Positions 8,377 to 18,040 are shown, counted from the stretch's first letter. The stretch is 64,000 nucleotides of DNA from Carnobacteriaceae bacterium zg-84 (GCA_013874835.1 CP059430.1:372001-436000), one strand, 5' to 3'. The notes: generated by a model from the sequence alone, not told the origin. A program made the numbers and translations.

Positions 8377-10749
8377 ATGACGCAATTATTTATTAAAGGT
8401 ACCGTTGAAACGATTTATTTTCAAAATGCATCCAATTTTTATAAAGTCATGCTCGTTTCCGTAGAAGATACAAATACTTCTTATGATGATACGACGATTG
8501 TGGTAACGGGGACATTTGGTGATATTCATTTAGATATCCAATATATTTTTTATGGTGATTTAGTGGAGCATGCCAAATACGGTCTGCAATTCCAAGTAAC
8601 AACCTATCAGCAATCGTCTACCCTCTCTGAAAAAGGGCTTATTCAGTATCTATCAAGTGATAAGTTTCCAGGGATTGGCACAGTGTTAGCAACACGTATT
8701 GTCGATATGTTTGGTGTAGAGTCGATTGAAATGATTTTGAATCATCACCCCAATTTAAAAACAATCCCAGGATTAACCACACAAAAAAGAGAAGTATTAC
8801 ATGATACCTTGTTGAGTATACAAGGAGAAAATCACATCGTATTATCCTTGTTAAAATATGGATTTAATGACACATTAGCGTATCGTATTTTTCAAACCTT
8901 TAAAGAAAAATCTTTGGAGGTTATTGAAACCAATCCATATTTATTGATTGAAAAAATAGACGGTATCGGTTTTTCAAAAGCAGATCAAATTGCTGAAAGT
9001 TTAGGCTTTCCAGCAAATGCAGTGGAAAGATTAAGAGGTGCTCTGTTTTTTACACTAAAAGAAAGATGTTACACAACGGGGAATACGTATGAAAAAGCTG
9101 AAGATGTACTCGTGCATAGTTTACAGCTACTTGAAAAAAGTCGAGCAGTTTTAATTGATGAAGAAACATTGGCAAATGAACTAATTGCCATGGGGCAAGT
9201 GGGGACAATTATTGAAGATAATGGACGATTTTCAATTCCTAGTATTTATTATGCTGAAAATGGGATTGTATTGTCGTTAAAAGGATTGACGCATCAAGAA
9301 AAAATCTCTTATTTACAAGTTGATATTGATAAAGAAATACAGAACATTGAAAAACGTCTACATATTACATATAGTCTTACGCAAAAAATAGCTATTAAAA
9401 AAGCACTAGAATGTCCAGTTTCTATTTTAACTGGAGGCCCAGGTACAGGGAAAACCACGGTTATCAATGGCATTGTTACATTATTTGCGAAACTTAATGA
9501 TATTGATTTATATAGTCATACTTATGTTGATGATTTTCCTATTTTGTTAGCGGCACCGACAGGGCGTGCGGCAAAACGGATGAAAGAATTGACAGGATTA
9601 CCTGCTTCTACATTACATCGTTTGTTAGGTATTGGATTAACTGGTCAGTTGATTGAAGACGATATACTCGATACTAAAACATTGGAGGGACGCTTGTTAA
9701 TTATTGATGAAATGTCCATGGTGGATACATGGTTAATGAACTGGGTGTTAAAAGCTATTCCTATGGGTATGCAAGTTATTTTAGTTGGTGATAGACACCA
9801 GCTACCTTCGGTTGGACCTGGGCAAATTTTACATGATTTATTGATGTCGAAAAGTATTCCCTATACAGAATTGACTGATGTGTACCGACAAGATGAGCAA
9901 TCGACGATTGTGGAATTGGCACATTCTGTTAAAGACGGTATTTTACCAGATAATTTTTCTCAAAATTTTAAAGATAGATCTTATTTTTCTTGTTCTGCCA
10001 ATCAGGTGGCACTCGTTGTTGAAAAAATTGTTGAAAAAGCAGCTTTAAAAGGTTATACAATGTCAGATATCCAAGTATTAGCACCAATGTATAAAGGTGC
10101 AGCAGGTATCAATCAGTTAAATCAGTTAATTCAAAATATTTTAAATCCAGCTAAATCAACAAATCGACAAGTCGAACATTTTGATAGAGTATTTCGTGTT
10201 GGCGATAAAGTATTACAATTAGTCAATCAGCCAGAGCAAAATGTGTTTAATGGTGATATAGGTGAAATTATTTCTATTTTTTATGCAGAAGAAACAGAAA
10301 GTAAAATAGATGAATTGGTTGTTTCTTTTGATGGGAATGAAGTTAGCTATCAAAGAAATGAATGGCATCAATTAACATTAGCATATTGTTGTTCAGTACA
10401 TAAAGCTCAAGGAAGTGAGTTTCCTTTAGTGATATTACCAATGGTAAAACAATATGGACGTATGTTACGTAGAGATATTTTTTATACAGCTTTGACACGA
10501 AGTAAAAAAAGTTTAGTGTTATGCGGCGAGTTAGATGCTTTTATATACGCTACAGAACAGGAAGTAACGTATCGACAAACATTGCTTGTGGAAAAATTGC
10601 AAGGAGAAGGTTTGGCGGTAAAAGAGATATCGGTTGAACAAAACGAAACGATACAGACAAAATCACTTATTTTAACAGAAGAAACACTATATGAGATTGA
10701 TGCCATGATTGGCATGGACGGTATAACACCGTATGATTTTATGACATAA
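8377..10749 (+). CDS. recD2: RecD2-type ATP-dependent DNA helicase
   Basis: A 790-residue SF1B 5'-3' helicase of the RecD/TraA type that works without RecBC in Firmicutes. Its N-terminal OB-like and helix-hairpin-helix region (to about 200, including FPGIGTVLATRIV and IDGIGFSKADQIA) precedes the motor. Walker A is GGPGTGKT (353-360). Walker B is LLIIDEMSMVD (about 440-450), followed by GDRHQLPSVGPG, and motifs V/VI are near VHKAQGSEFP and YTALTRSKK. AGGAGG precedes the ATG. cls starts 12 bases after its stop, so recD2, cls and the RNase H-like gene probably form one transcript. Confidence 0.93.
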   Translation: MTQLFIKGTVETIYFQNASNFYKVMLVSVEDTNTSYDDTTIVVTGTFGDIHLDIQYIFYGDLVEHAKYGLQFQVTTYQQSSTLSEKGLIQYLSSDKFPGIGTVLATRIVDMFGVESIEMILNHHPNLKTIPGLTTQKREVLHDTLLSIQGENHIVLSLLKYGFNDTLAYRIFQTFKEKSLEVIETNPYLLIEKIDGIGFSKADQIAESLGFPANAVERLRGALFFTLKERCYTTGNTYEKAEDVLVHSLQLLEKSRAVLIDEETLANELIAMGQVGTIIEDNGRFSIPSIYYAENGIVLSLKGLTHQEKISYLQVDIDKEIQNIEKRLHITYSLTQKIAIKKALECPVSILTGGPGTGKTTVINGIVTLFAKLNDIDLYSHTYVDDFPILLAAPTGRAAKRMKELTGLPASTLHRLLGIGLTGQLIEDDILDTKTLEGRLLIIDEMSMVDTWLMNWVLKAIPMGMQVILVGDRHQLPSVGPGQILHDLLMSKSIPYTELTDVYRQDEQSTIVELAHSVKDGILPDNFSQNFKDRSYFSCSANQVALVVEKIVEKAALKGYTMSDIQVLAPMYKGAAGINQLNQLIQNILNPAKSTNRQVEHFDRVFRVGDKVLQLVNQPEQNVFNGDIGEIISIFYAEETESKIDELVVSFDGNEVSYQRNEWHQLTLAYCCSVHKAQGSEFPLVILPMVKQYGRMLRRDIFYTALTRSKKSLVLCGELDAFIYATEQEVTYRQTLLVEKLQGEGLAVKEISVEQNETIQTKSLILTEETLYEIDAMIGMDGITPYDFMT

Positions 10750-10761
10750 TAGAGGTAGAGA

Positions 10762-12195
10762 ATGTTTACAATAATTTTAATCATTATCTTTTTGAATACA
10801 TTAGCAGCCTTAATTACTGTTTTTAGAGAAAGTAGGGGGATTTCTTCGACGTGGACATGGTTATTGGTGTTAGTGTTATTACCTATTATTGGGTTTATTT
10901 TATATTTATTTATTGGAAAGAAAATTTCTAAAGAAAATATTTTTGATTTACAAAAACAAGAACGCTTAGGATTACGTGTGTCTGCGAGTGAGCAAAAAGA
11001 ATTGTTGGAAAAAAGACAACTAGCACAAAGGCATTCTCGTGCTGAAAAAGAAATGATTTCTCTTTTTTTGAATACGGAGGAGGCTTTGTATACAAAAGGG
11101 AATGTTGTTGACATTATAGATAATGGCAATGTTAAGTTCGAACAGCTATTAGAAGATATAAACAATGCAACACATCATATCCATTTGCAATATTACATTT
11201 TTAATAATGATGATTTAGGGAAAAAAATCATGAGAGCATTGTATAAAAAAGCGTCACAGGGCGTTGAAGTGTTAGTGTTGTATGATGCTTTAGGTAGTCG
11301 AACATTAAACCCTCAATTTTTTAGACGGTTAACAAAAGCAGGAGGAAAAGCTCTGTCTTTCTTTGGGTCGTCTATTCCGATTGTTAACTTACGGTTTAAT
11401 TATCGCAATCATAGAAAAATTGTTGTTATTGACGGGAAAATTGGTTATGTTGGTGGGTTTAATATTGGCGATGAATATTTAGGAAAAGGTAAACTAGGGT
11501 ATTGGAGAGATACGCATTTACGCATTTCTGGAGAAGCTGTACATTCGCTACAAACACGCTTTTTCGTTGATTGGAATGCTGTTGCCAAACTAGAAGATGA
11601 AAAAGGATATAAAGAAGAATATTTTCCACCATTTGAAGAAATAGGGCATACAGCAATGCAAATTGTGTGCAGTGGCCCAGAGTCTGATTGGGATCAAATT
11701 AAATTGGGCTATGTCAAAATGATTTCTCTTGCGAAAAAAAGTATTTGGATACAAACACCTTATTTTATTCCCGATGAAAGTGTTATGGATGCGTTACGTA
11801 TTGCTATTATGTCGGGGATTGAAGTGAATATTATGATACCGTGTAAACCGGATCATCCTCTTGTTTACCGTGCAACAGAATATTATGCAAAAATTTGTGG
11901 GAGTTTAGGTGCAAATATTTATGTGTACCAAAAGGGATTTATGCATTCTAAAGTTTTGTCGATTGATGGGAGAATGGCAAGTGTTGGTACAGCTAATTTT
12001 GATATTCGCAGTTTTGAATTGAATTTTGAAGTGTGTGCATTTATGTATGATGCTTATATTGCTAAAACATTAGAAGAACAATTCAAGCGTGATATTGAAT
12101 TTTGTGAACAAGCAACTCCAGAGTATTTCAGTCAACAATCTTTATGGCGAAAACTAAAACAACTTTTTTCAAGATTGTTTTCTCCTGTTCTATAG
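10762..12195 (+). CDS. cls: Cardiolipin synthase (phospholipase D family)
   Basis: It joins two phosphatidylglycerol molecules into cardiolipin at the membrane. The 477-residue protein has two N-terminal membrane segments (about 3-22 and 32-50) and the two HKD motifs of the PLD superfamily, at His217/Lys219 (NHRKIVVIDG) and His395/Lys397 (MHSKVLSIDG). Both are complete with the downstream GGxN/GTxNFD residues. Length is typical for bacterial Cls. The start has GAGGT a few bases upstream and follows recD2 by 12 bases. Confidence 0.93.
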   Translation: MFTIILIIIFLNTLAALITVFRESRGISSTWTWLLVLVLLPIIGFILYLFIGKKISKENIFDLQKQERLGLRVSASEQKELLEKRQLAQRHSRAEKEMISLFLNTEEALYTKGNVVDIIDNGNVKFEQLLEDINNATHHIHLQYYIFNNDDLGKKIMRALYKKASQGVEVLVLYDALGSRTLNPQFFRRLTKAGGKALSFFGSSIPIVNLRFNYRNHRKIVVIDGKIGYVGGFNIGDEYLGKGKLGYWRDTHLRISGEAVHSLQTRFFVDWNAVAKLEDEKGYKEEYFPPFEEIGHTAMQIVCSGPESDWDQIKLGYVKMISLAKKSIWIQTPYFIPDESVMDALRIAIMSGIEVNIMIPCKPDHPLVYRATEYYAKICGSLGANIYVYQKGFMHSKVLSIDGRMASVGTANFDIRSFELNFEVCAFMYDAYIAKTLEEQFKRDIEFCEQATPEYFSQQSLWRKLKQLFSRLFSPVL

Positions 12196-12204
12196 GAGGT
12201 TACG

Positions 12205-12603
12205 ATGATAAAAATGTATATAGATGCAGCATGCTCTATACCACCTCAAAGAATCGGTATAGGCATTGTCATATATAAGGATAAACAGCAACAACAATTA
12301 TCTATACCTTTAAATAAAGCCTTGAATAATCATGAAGCAGAATATGAAGCGATTTATCAAAGTTTGTGTTATTTAATTGAAAAAGAACTTCATCATGATA
12401 TTGTATTGATATATTCGGATAGTAAAGTTGTTGTGACGGCATTGAACCGAAAAAGTGCTAAAAATAGTTGGCAGCAGCCGTATTTAGACAAAATTTTACC
12501 TTTATTAAATCAGCTACATCACTATTATGTTGAGTGGTTTTCAGATAAAGAAAATAAAATGCCTGACATACTCGCTAAAAGAGCACTTACTTTACGTGAA
12601 TAA
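12205..12603 (+). CDS. RNase H-like protein (RNase HI / RVT_3 type)
   Basis: A 132-residue RNase H-fold protein, shorter than E. coli RNase HI, like the small YpdQ/YpeP-type proteins of Bacillus. Acidic residues that fit the active site are Asp7 (MYIDAAC), Glu44/46/48 in NHEAEYEAI, Asp72 (YSDSK) and Asp121 (MPDILAKRA). AGGAGG lies 6 bases before the ATG and the gene begins 9 bases after cls, so it is translated from the same message. It probably cuts RNA in RNA-DNA hybrids; activity has not been shown for every such paralogue. From 12604 to 12702 there is no gene. Confidence 0.8.
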   Translation: MIKMYIDAACSIPPQRIGIGIVIYKDKQQQQLSIPLNKALNNHEAEYEAIYQSLCYLIEKELHHDIVLIYSDSKVVVTALNRKSAKNSWQQPYLDKILPLLNQLHHYYVEWFSDKENKMPDILAKRALTLRE

Positions 12604-12702
12604 GAAGTAAGTTAATGTTAGATGCTATGTAAACAAAATATCAAAAAAGAAAATATAGGTTGATAATTAACTCGATTTAAGCCATAATAAGAAAAGATAA
12701 AT

Positions 12703-12731
12703 TTGACAAACCGATATATTCCTTGTATAAT
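12703..12731 (+). promoter_or_regulatory. Consensus sigma-A promoter of yceD-rpmF
   Basis: Perfect TTGACA, 17-base spacer, perfect TATAAT; the yceD start follows 28 bases later. This is the strongest promoter match in the window, as expected for a ribosomal protein operon. Confidence 0.9.
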
Positions 12732-12758
12732 TCGGTATGTTGCTTTAGGAGTGATAAG

Positions 12759-13328
12759 ATGAAATGGTCAATGAAACAAATTGAAGAACATGGTGTTGAA
12801 CCGTTAAAATTTTTGCAAGAAGTGGATTTGAAACAATCACTGATAAAGCGTGAATCTGACATTATAGATGTATCACCTGTGAAGTTGAATGGGTCACTTT
12901 TGTATGACAATCATAGCGTTATTGCGACGTTTGTTGTAGAAGTTACTGTTACTCTACCTTCTTCACGAACATTGGAGCCAGTCCAAGTTCCTTTAATGAT
13001 TGATGTATCTGAAAGATATGTTGAACAAGGCTACTTATCTCAGTATGTAGAAGTAGCTAAAGAGGAAGTTGTTACTGTTATTGAGGAAAATTATGTTGAT
13101 TTAACAGAAACGATTATTGATAGTATTTTGTTAAGTTTACCACTAAAAGTTTTATCTCAAACAGAACAAGAGGACGACAATTTACCAAGTGGTAATGGAT
13201 GGGTTCTTTTGACTGAAGATGCATACAATATGCAGAAACAAAAAGAAGCAGAAGACAATATTGATCCTAGACTTGCAGGGTTAAAAACTCTCCTTTTAAA
13301 TGAGGAAGACGAAGATCAAAGTCTGTAA
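12759..13328 (+). CDS. yceD: YceD family protein (DUF177)
   Basis: A 189-residue protein of the DUF177 family, recognised by its place directly before rpmF, its length, and its pattern of an N-terminal WSMKQIEE-like start, a beta-rich middle and an acidic C-terminus. In plants and bacteria members are linked to 23S rRNA processing. The start is the ATG behind TTAGGAG; a longer frame begins 12 codons upstream but overlaps the promoter. It shares the promoter and transcript with rpmF. Confidence 0.88.
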   Translation: MKWSMKQIEEHGVEPLKFLQEVDLKQSLIKRESDIIDVSPVKLNGSLLYDNHSVIATFVVEVTVTLPSSRTLEPVQVPLMIDVSERYVEQGYLSQYVEVAKEEVVTVIEENYVDLTETIIDSILLSLPLKVLSQTEQEDDNLPSGNGWVLLTEDAYNMQKQKEAEDNIDPRLAGLKTLLLNEEDEDQSL

Positions 13329-13380
13329 CAACTTTGGTGAATACCAATATAAGATAGACAGTAATCAGGAGGTGTAGAAC

Positions 13381-13557
13381 ATGGCAGTACCTAAAAGAAG
13401 AACATCAAAAGCTAGAAAAGCAAAACGTCGTACACACTTTAAATTAGAAGTACCAGGTATGACAGCATGTGCAGATTGTGGCGAATTGAAAAAAAGTCAT
13501 CACGTTTGCCCATCTTGTGGTAAATACGACGGTAAAGAAGTTGTATCAGTTGGCTAA
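13381..13557 (+). CDS. rpmF: 50S ribosomal protein L32
   Basis: A 58-residue protein starting [13 protein letters not shown] with four cysteines in two CxxC pairs (CADCG and CPSCG), the zinc-binding form of L32. AGGAGGT lies 8 bases before the ATG. It follows yceD by 52 bases and is closed by a terminator, the classic yceD-rpmF pair. Confidence 0.97.
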   Translation: MAVPKRRTSKARKAKRRTHFKLEVPGMTACADCGELKKSHHVCPSCGKYDGKEVVSVG

Positions 13558-13565
13558 TTATAATG

Positions 13566-13594
13566 AAACAGTCTTTGTATAAAGGCTGTTTTTT
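13566..13594 (+). terminator. Terminator of rpmF
   Basis: AACAGTCTTT / AAAGGCTGTT stem with a GTAT loop and a T-run. The ISL3 element inserted into the end of this T-run (target TTTTTTGT). Confidence 0.85.
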
Positions 13595-13596
13595 GT

Positions 13597-15073
13597 GGCT
13601 CTTCGTCAAATTGTGTTGGTGGAGAGAAATAGTGAGTATGTTGGTAGTGAATGGCATTAACCATTCACTACCTTTTTCACATTCTTTTTCTGCCACTGAG
13701 AATGGTGTTGTATGATTAAAATACGCAATCTAAAATAAGAAAAACGTCTGTAGCCATAGGCAATCCGTTTGATGACTTTAATATGATTGTTGATAGCTTC
13801 TGTGATACCGTTTGAATAAGGTGTGGTAAAAGCTTGATAAATACCATTCTGATAGGTTTTAAAAATATCAAATTTCTTTCTAAACCACTCTGGTAATGAC
13901 GGGTCAATATGATGAATAACCTCCATAAATGACTCAAAATCTCGCTGTCTATAAGCATATCTCAACTCTTGTACAAACTCATATGCTTGTTTTAAAACAG
14001 GACTATAGTCTAATAATCTATCCAGGATTTGTGCGTGTGTCAGATATGTTTTAAAGGATTGGTGATAGTGATAGTCTGTATCATTTACATCAAAGGCATC
14101 TTTTAATAATAATTTCCAGTATTTCTTTAAGTGTTTATAAGCCTTTTCTTCTTTTTTAAAGGTGTTCATTTCTTTTATACGTAGTGTATTTAAATTCCGA
14201 TGTATATGTTGTATGATATGAAATCTATCTGTGACAATAACGGCATTAGGAAAAACCTTCTGAATAAGTTTGCCATAATTGGCATTCATATCCATAACAA
14301 GATAGCGAACGCTATGTCTTGCTTTTTTAGAAAATTGTTTAAAATAAGTGATTAAATGGTCTAATTGGCGACTAGGTAACACATCAATAATACGGTGCGT
14401 CAATCCGTCTACACAGATAAAACTCATCTTCCCTAAATGAGATGTCACATACTTAAATTCGTCGATACATAGTACCTTAGGTAGATAATGAAAAGACGGT
14501 TTAACTTGTTTTGTATATTTATCTAAGACACGTTGTACGGTCACATCAGATACAAAGTGGTCTTGGCAGATATGTTTTCTTGAAATATTTTTCGTTAAAT
14601 CAAGTGCAATAAGTTGTTTTAATTCTTTAGAAATACAACAATGTTTATCGACTAAAGAACACGAAGAAGAACAGGTTTTTAGACACGTTTTACAGCGATA
14701 ACGGGTTCTTTTAAGAAGTAAAACAGTTTTGATTTGTCTAAACTTTGGTAATAATGTTTTCGTTTGATATGTCCCATGTTTGATGAGTGTTTTAGCATGA
14801 CAATGTGGACAGGTGTGGCAAGGCTTTGTCCAAGTACCTTTAATAAAGTGGTGTGGAATACCATTTATTGTTTTTTCTTCTAACCAATGTTCATCAGCTA
14901 TGAAAGATTTATCTGTTAATGTCAATAATTTTTTTGTATAATAATCCATGAGAAATACCTCCTTGTTTAATTGTGGTGATTTAATCATACAGGTATTTCT
15001 CTTTTTTTGTCCACTTTTATATACAAAATCGTGTTGGTGGATTATTCCCACCAACACGATTTATTATAGAGCC
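13597..15073 (-). mobile_element. Intact ISL3-family insertion sequence, copy 1 (1,477 bp)
   Basis: The left end is GGCTCTTCGTCAAATTGTG and the right end is a long palindrome ending ATTATAGAGCC. Both flanks carry the same 8 bases, TTTTTTGT (13589-13596 and 15074-15081), the target duplication length known for ISL3. A hairpin with T-run (GGTAGTGAATGG / CCATTCACTACC, about 13640-13675) near the left end lies where transcription from outside would enter. The copy at 55144-56620 has the same length and is nearly identical, so the element was recently active. Confidence 0.93.
13657..14949 (-). CDS. ISL3-family transposase, copy 1
   Basis: A 430-residue transposase. The N-terminal zinc region has cysteines at 44, 47 and 50 and at 86 and 89. 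The DDE core has Asp163 (LCIDEFK), Asp220 (LVMDMNANYG) and Glu384 (NGITEAINNHIK), the last in the motif typical of ISL3. The start is the ATG behind AAGGAGG; a longer frame reaches the element's right-end palindrome but has no ribosome site. No frameshift, so it should be functional. Confidence 0.93.
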   Translation of the reverse strand: MDYYTKKLLTLTDKSFIADEHWLEEKTINGIPHHFIKGTWTKPCHTCPHCHAKTLIKHGTYQTKTLLPKFRQIKTVLLLKRTRYRCKTCLKTCSSSCSLVDKHCCISKELKQLIALDLTKNISRKHICQDHFVSDVTVQRVLDKYTKQVKPSFHYLPKVLCIDEFKYVTSHLGKMSFICVDGLTHRIIDVLPSRQLDHLITYFKQFSKKARHSVRYLVMDMNANYGKLIQKVFPNAVIVTDRFHIIQHIHRNLNTLRIKEMNTFKKEEKAYKHLKKYWKLLLKDAFDVNDTDYHYHQSFKTYLTHAQILDRLLDYSPVLKQAYEFVQELRYAYRQRDFESFMEVIHHIDPSLPEWFRKKFDIFKTYQNGIYQAFTTPYSNGITEAINNHIKVIKRIAYGYRRFSYFRLRILIIQHHSQWQKKNVKKVVNG

Positions 15074-15123
15074 TTTTTTGTTTATAGTAGATAGTTTTAA
15101 AGGCGTTTTGTATAAGATATAGG

Positions 15124-15191
15124 AGAACCTCAGCAAAAGAGGTTCTATAATATTTGGTGTTGGTATCTTCCAAAAGGAAGCTACCAACACC
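15124..15191. terminator. Two adjacent hairpins after ISL3 copy 1
   Basis: The first is AGAACCTC / GAGGTTCT (15124-15146). The second is a 16-bp stem with one mismatch, GGTGTTGGTATCTTCC / GGAAGCTACCAACACC (15156-15191), followed by TTTAAAA. The second probably ended a transcript before the IS inserted; it could instead be part of an old element end. Confidence 0.5.
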
Positions 15192-15202
15192 TTTAAAATT
15201 AT

Positions 15203-15310
15203 GGTTCTTTATCAAATTATGGTTCTTTATCAAATTGTATTGGTGTCAGTATACTGATAGTGAATAGCATTCGATAATATTTCACTAATGAGAATGATGT
15301 ATATGATATG
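15203..15310. mobile_element. Decayed left end of an ISL3-type element
   Basis: GGTTCTTTATCAAATTGTATTGGTG and the following 80 bases align with the left end and transposase tail of the intact ISL3 copy (AGTGAATAGCATT, GAGAATGATG), with many substitutions. The first 18 bases (ATGGTTCTTTATCAAATT) are tandemly doubled at 15201 and 15219. The remaining bases to 15541 are AT-rich without a recognisable gene. Confidence 0.6.
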
Positions 15311-15562
15311 GAACATAATGAAAAAAGAGTGTATATTAAGGTGTCAATGCATCGTTTTTTGATAATATATCAAATCTAATTTTATTCGTTTACGTTTATA
15401 TGAACATATACATATATTTTTTCTTAGGATTAAGCTATTTTAAATGTATTGTACTATCCGGTTTTATTTCGGCTTATAATACTTTTGTTTGACCTTTTTG
15501 TAGTGCTGGTATAAACTTAGAATGTTACAGGCTTAATGATATGAAAGGAAAAATGTGTATTC

Positions 15563-15919
15563 ATGATGACAATAACAGAGTTAATATGGTATTTGATACC
15601 CTTGGTTGTTGCATTCGTCTATTTAATATTTAGAAAAATATTGTATAAAATAGGGTTTTCAATCATTCTTTTCCCATTTGTACTCATTGGTATAGAAGAA
15701 ATAGGAGAAGTGATTTTTCGCTATTCTATTTTGCCATACGTCTTTTTTGGCTATGTTTTAGTAGGATTTTTTTTATTATTTTATAATTATAAAGCAGACC
15801 GCTTTTTTACGACAATGCAATTTTTTAAAAAGTATAGTGTCGTCATTGGATATGTATCCATATTTGTTTGGGCGGTACTGATTATTTATCGTCTTATGGA
15901 TGTTTTTCTATTGACTTAA
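15563..15919 (+). CDS. Small integral membrane protein, possibly DUF3397
   Basis: A 118-residue protein with four hydrophobic segments (about 8-24, 29-47, 57-75, 91-112) separated by short basic loops such as FRKILYK. Length and layout fit the DUF3397 family of small firmicute membrane proteins, but I cannot confirm this by motif. GAAAGGA lies 14 bases before the ATG, a slightly long spacing. It precedes the VTT-family gene by about 75 bases in the same direction. Confidence 0.65.
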   Translation: MMTITELIWYLIPLVVAFVYLIFRKILYKIGFSIILFPFVLIGIEEIGEVIFRYSILPYVFFGYVLVGFFLLFYNYKADRFFTTMQFFKKYSVVIGYVSIFVWAVLIIYRLMDVFLLT

Positions 15920-15993
15920 TACTTTAGACTGATGTCAAAAAATGATAAAGTGTAGTATGATAAAAATTATCAAAAAACGAAGGATGTATGTAC

Positions 15994-16668
15994 ATGCAGG
16001 AACAATTTATGAAACAATTAGAAGATGAAAAGAAAAAAGAAATATCAGAAAAATATCGTAAAATTGTCCAAATTGGTGCCACGGTTGGTCTAGTTTTAAC
16101 AGTGTTGATTGCGATATGGGTTGCAACAGGTACCTATTTTAAACCGACTGACCAAGGTGGTATGTTTGAAACACACTTAAAACAATTGGGTGTATTTGGA
16201 CCGATTTTATTCATTTTGATACAAATTATTCAAGTTGTCTTACCTATTATTCCCGGAGGAGCGGTTTCTGTTAGTGGAACGGTCGTTTGGGGCTATGAAT
16301 GGGGATTCGTTTATAATTACATAGGTATTTTTATAGGCTCTATGATTGCCTTTCATTTAGCAAGACAGTATGGAGAGTTTTTTGTAAAATGTTTTGTATC
16401 AGATGAAACATATGATAAATATATGGGTTGGACAAGAAATGAAAAACGTTTCTCATGGATTTTAGGTATTTTGTTCTTTTTACCTGCTGCTCCAGATGAT
16501 ATTTTATGTATGATTGCAGGTTTAACCACAATGTCATTCAAAAAATTTGTATGGATTTTTATCCCAACAAAAGCTGTTTCGACCTATGTCTTTACCGTGA
16601 TGATGCAAGAAATGATTTTCTTCTTTATTCATCATATTTGGCCATGGTTAACGAATTTCTTTTCATAA
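15994..16668 (+). CDS. VTT/DedA-type membrane protein (TVP38/TMEM64 family)
   Basis: A 224-residue membrane protein of the VTT domain family. The marks are the LPIIPGGAVSVSGTVVWG re-entrant stretch, the GSMIAFHLARQYG motif and the FFLPAAPDDILCMIAGLT stretch. It has a charged cytoplasmic N-terminus and about five membrane segments. Families of this type move or flip phospholipids or undecaprenyl phosphate; the exact substrate is not known here. The start is chosen at the second ATG (AAGGA with 9 bases spacing) rather than the one six bases earlier. The neighbouring glycosyltransferase suggests a shared role in the envelope. Confidence 0.85.
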   Translation: MQEQFMKQLEDEKKKEISEKYRKIVQIGATVGLVLTVLIAIWVATGTYFKPTDQGGMFETHLKQLGVFGPILFILIQIIQVVLPIIPGGAVSVSGTVVWGYEWGFVYNYIGIFIGSMIAFHLARQYGEFFVKCFVSDETYDKYMGWTRNEKRFSWILGILFFLPAAPDDILCMIAGLTTMSFKKFVWIFIPTKAVSTYVFTVMMQEMIFFFIHHIWPWLTNFFS

Positions 16669-16691
16669 TAAATCGTATAAAATAGAAAGAA

Positions 16692-17744
16692 GTGAAATCT
16701 TTGAAAAAAAGTCAAATCAATATGCTTTCTAGTGCAACAAGTGTGAAAGGGCAAGGTGTTGGTTCTGCTTATATTGAACAAGTCAATTTAGTCAAAGATG
16801 GCTTAGCAGATGAGTTTGATATATTCGAGAACGCTTTAAAATGTAGTGAAATTACACACTACCATACTATTGATTTTAAATTTGCCATTTCAAAATGGTT
16901 TATGACAAAAAATGGTAAATCAGTTGGTTATGTACACATGCTACCAGAAACAGTTGAAAATAGTTTGAATTTACCCAAACCAATTAAAAAAATCTTTTTT
17001 TGGTATATGATTAAATTTTATAAAAGCATGGATTACTTAGTAACTGTTAACCCATATTTTATTGGTGAACTCGAAAAATATGGTATTGACCGTAATAAAG
17101 TTACATATATTCCTAATTATGTATCAGGTGATGATTTTTACAAAGTATCAAAAGATGAAAAAGAGCGTTTAAGAGAAAAGTACGGAATAGATAAAGACGC
17201 CTTTGTTGTTTTATCTGCAGGGCAATTACAAACCAGAAAAGGTATCTTTGATGTATTGAAAATGGCAGAACAACTTCCCGATATTCAGTTTGTATGGGCA
17301 GGTGGTTTCTCGTTTGGGAAAATAAGTGACGGCTACAAAGAAATTGAAAAAGTTGTCGATAATCCACCACACAATGTTAAATTTTTAGGTATTGTTGATA
17401 GAGAATATATGAATGAAGTCTATAATTTAGCAGATGTGATGTTACTTGCTTCTTTTGAAGAACTATTTCCAATGACCATTTTAGAGGCAATGTGTGTCAA
17501 TACCCCAATTCTACTAAGAGATTTAGAAATATATGAAGATATTCTTTTCGATTTTTATGAAAAGGCAAATTCTATTGATACATTTGTGTCTGTACTAAAC
17601 CGTCTAAAGCAAGATGAATCTTATTATGAACAAGCACAACAAGCATCTGCCAAAGGAAATATTTTTTATGCAAAAGACAATGTATTGTCTATGTGGAAAG
17701 AATTTTACGAACAAGTTGAAGAACAAGCGAAACAAGAAAATTAA
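16692..17744 (+). CDS. GT4 glycosyltransferase, probably glycolipid synthesis
   Basis: A retaining GT-B glycosyltransferase of about 350 residues. The C-terminal half holds the family-4 donor site: SAGQLQTRKGIFDV after the linker, then the E-x7-E motif in SFEELFPMTILEAM. The N-terminal INMLSSATSVKGQGVGSAY resembles the diglucosyl-diacylglycerol synthases of streptococci and enterococci, so a membrane glycolipid or lipoteichoic acid anchor role is likely but is inference. The start is uncertain: GTG at 16692, or TTG at 16701, which gives an N-terminus closer to that family; neither has a strong ribosome site. It follows the VTT gene by 23 bases and is probably co-transcribed. Confidence 0.85.
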   Translation: MKSLKKSQINMLSSATSVKGQGVGSAYIEQVNLVKDGLADEFDIFENALKCSEITHYHTIDFKFAISKWFMTKNGKSVGYVHMLPETVENSLNLPKPIKKIFFWYMIKFYKSMDYLVTVNPYFIGELEKYGIDRNKVTYIPNYVSGDDFYKVSKDEKERLREKYGIDKDAFVVLSAGQLQTRKGIFDVLKMAEQLPDIQFVWAGGFSFGKISDGYKEIEKVVDNPPHNVKFLGIVDREYMNEVYNLADVMLLASFEELFPMTILEAMCVNTPILLRDLEIYEDILFDFYEKANSIDTFVSVLNRLKQDESYYEQAQQASAKGNIFYAKDNVLSMWKEFYEQVEEQAKQEN

Positions 17745-17790
17745 GAAAAAGAGTTCTCATCATAAAATAAAATGATGACTCAAAGGAAGT

Positions 17791-17829
17791 GGTACTCTAA
17801 CACTTAAAATGTTAGAGTACCATTTTTTT
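17791..17829 (+). terminator. Terminator of the VTT-glycosyltransferase transcript
   Basis: Perfect 12-bp stem GGTACTCTAACA / TGTTAGAGTACC followed by ATTTTTTT. The next 210 bases are AT-rich; I see only the promoter noted below. Confidence 0.9.
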
Positions 17830-18040
17830 CTGTTAACTAAACAATCATGATATGGGTATCTATTTTCATTACATACTGACTTTTACAACAATATCTTATT
17901 ATATGGTCAAGAAATAATTATGTACAATCAGATGCGATAATATATGAAACTATCTTTTCATCAATAAAAATCGAGTTTGTGCAGAAATTTGATTAAATAT
18001 TCAAAAAATATTACTGATTTTATTCCAAGAAGTGAAAATA

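Noticed and set aside
10482-11165. 227-codon minus-strand frame over recD2 and cls
   Set aside because: Lies across two well-supported plus-strand genes, with no ribosome site or recognisable domain.
15029-15061. Perfect palindrome near ISL3 copy 1 considered as an independent regulatory site
   Set aside because: It is part of the right end of the IS and is present in both copies.
17845-17877. Ten-residue hydrophobic mini-frame upstream of the RNPP-type regulator, considered as a signal peptide gene
   Set aside because: No ribosome site and no conserved signal-peptide features; short frames like this occur by chance.
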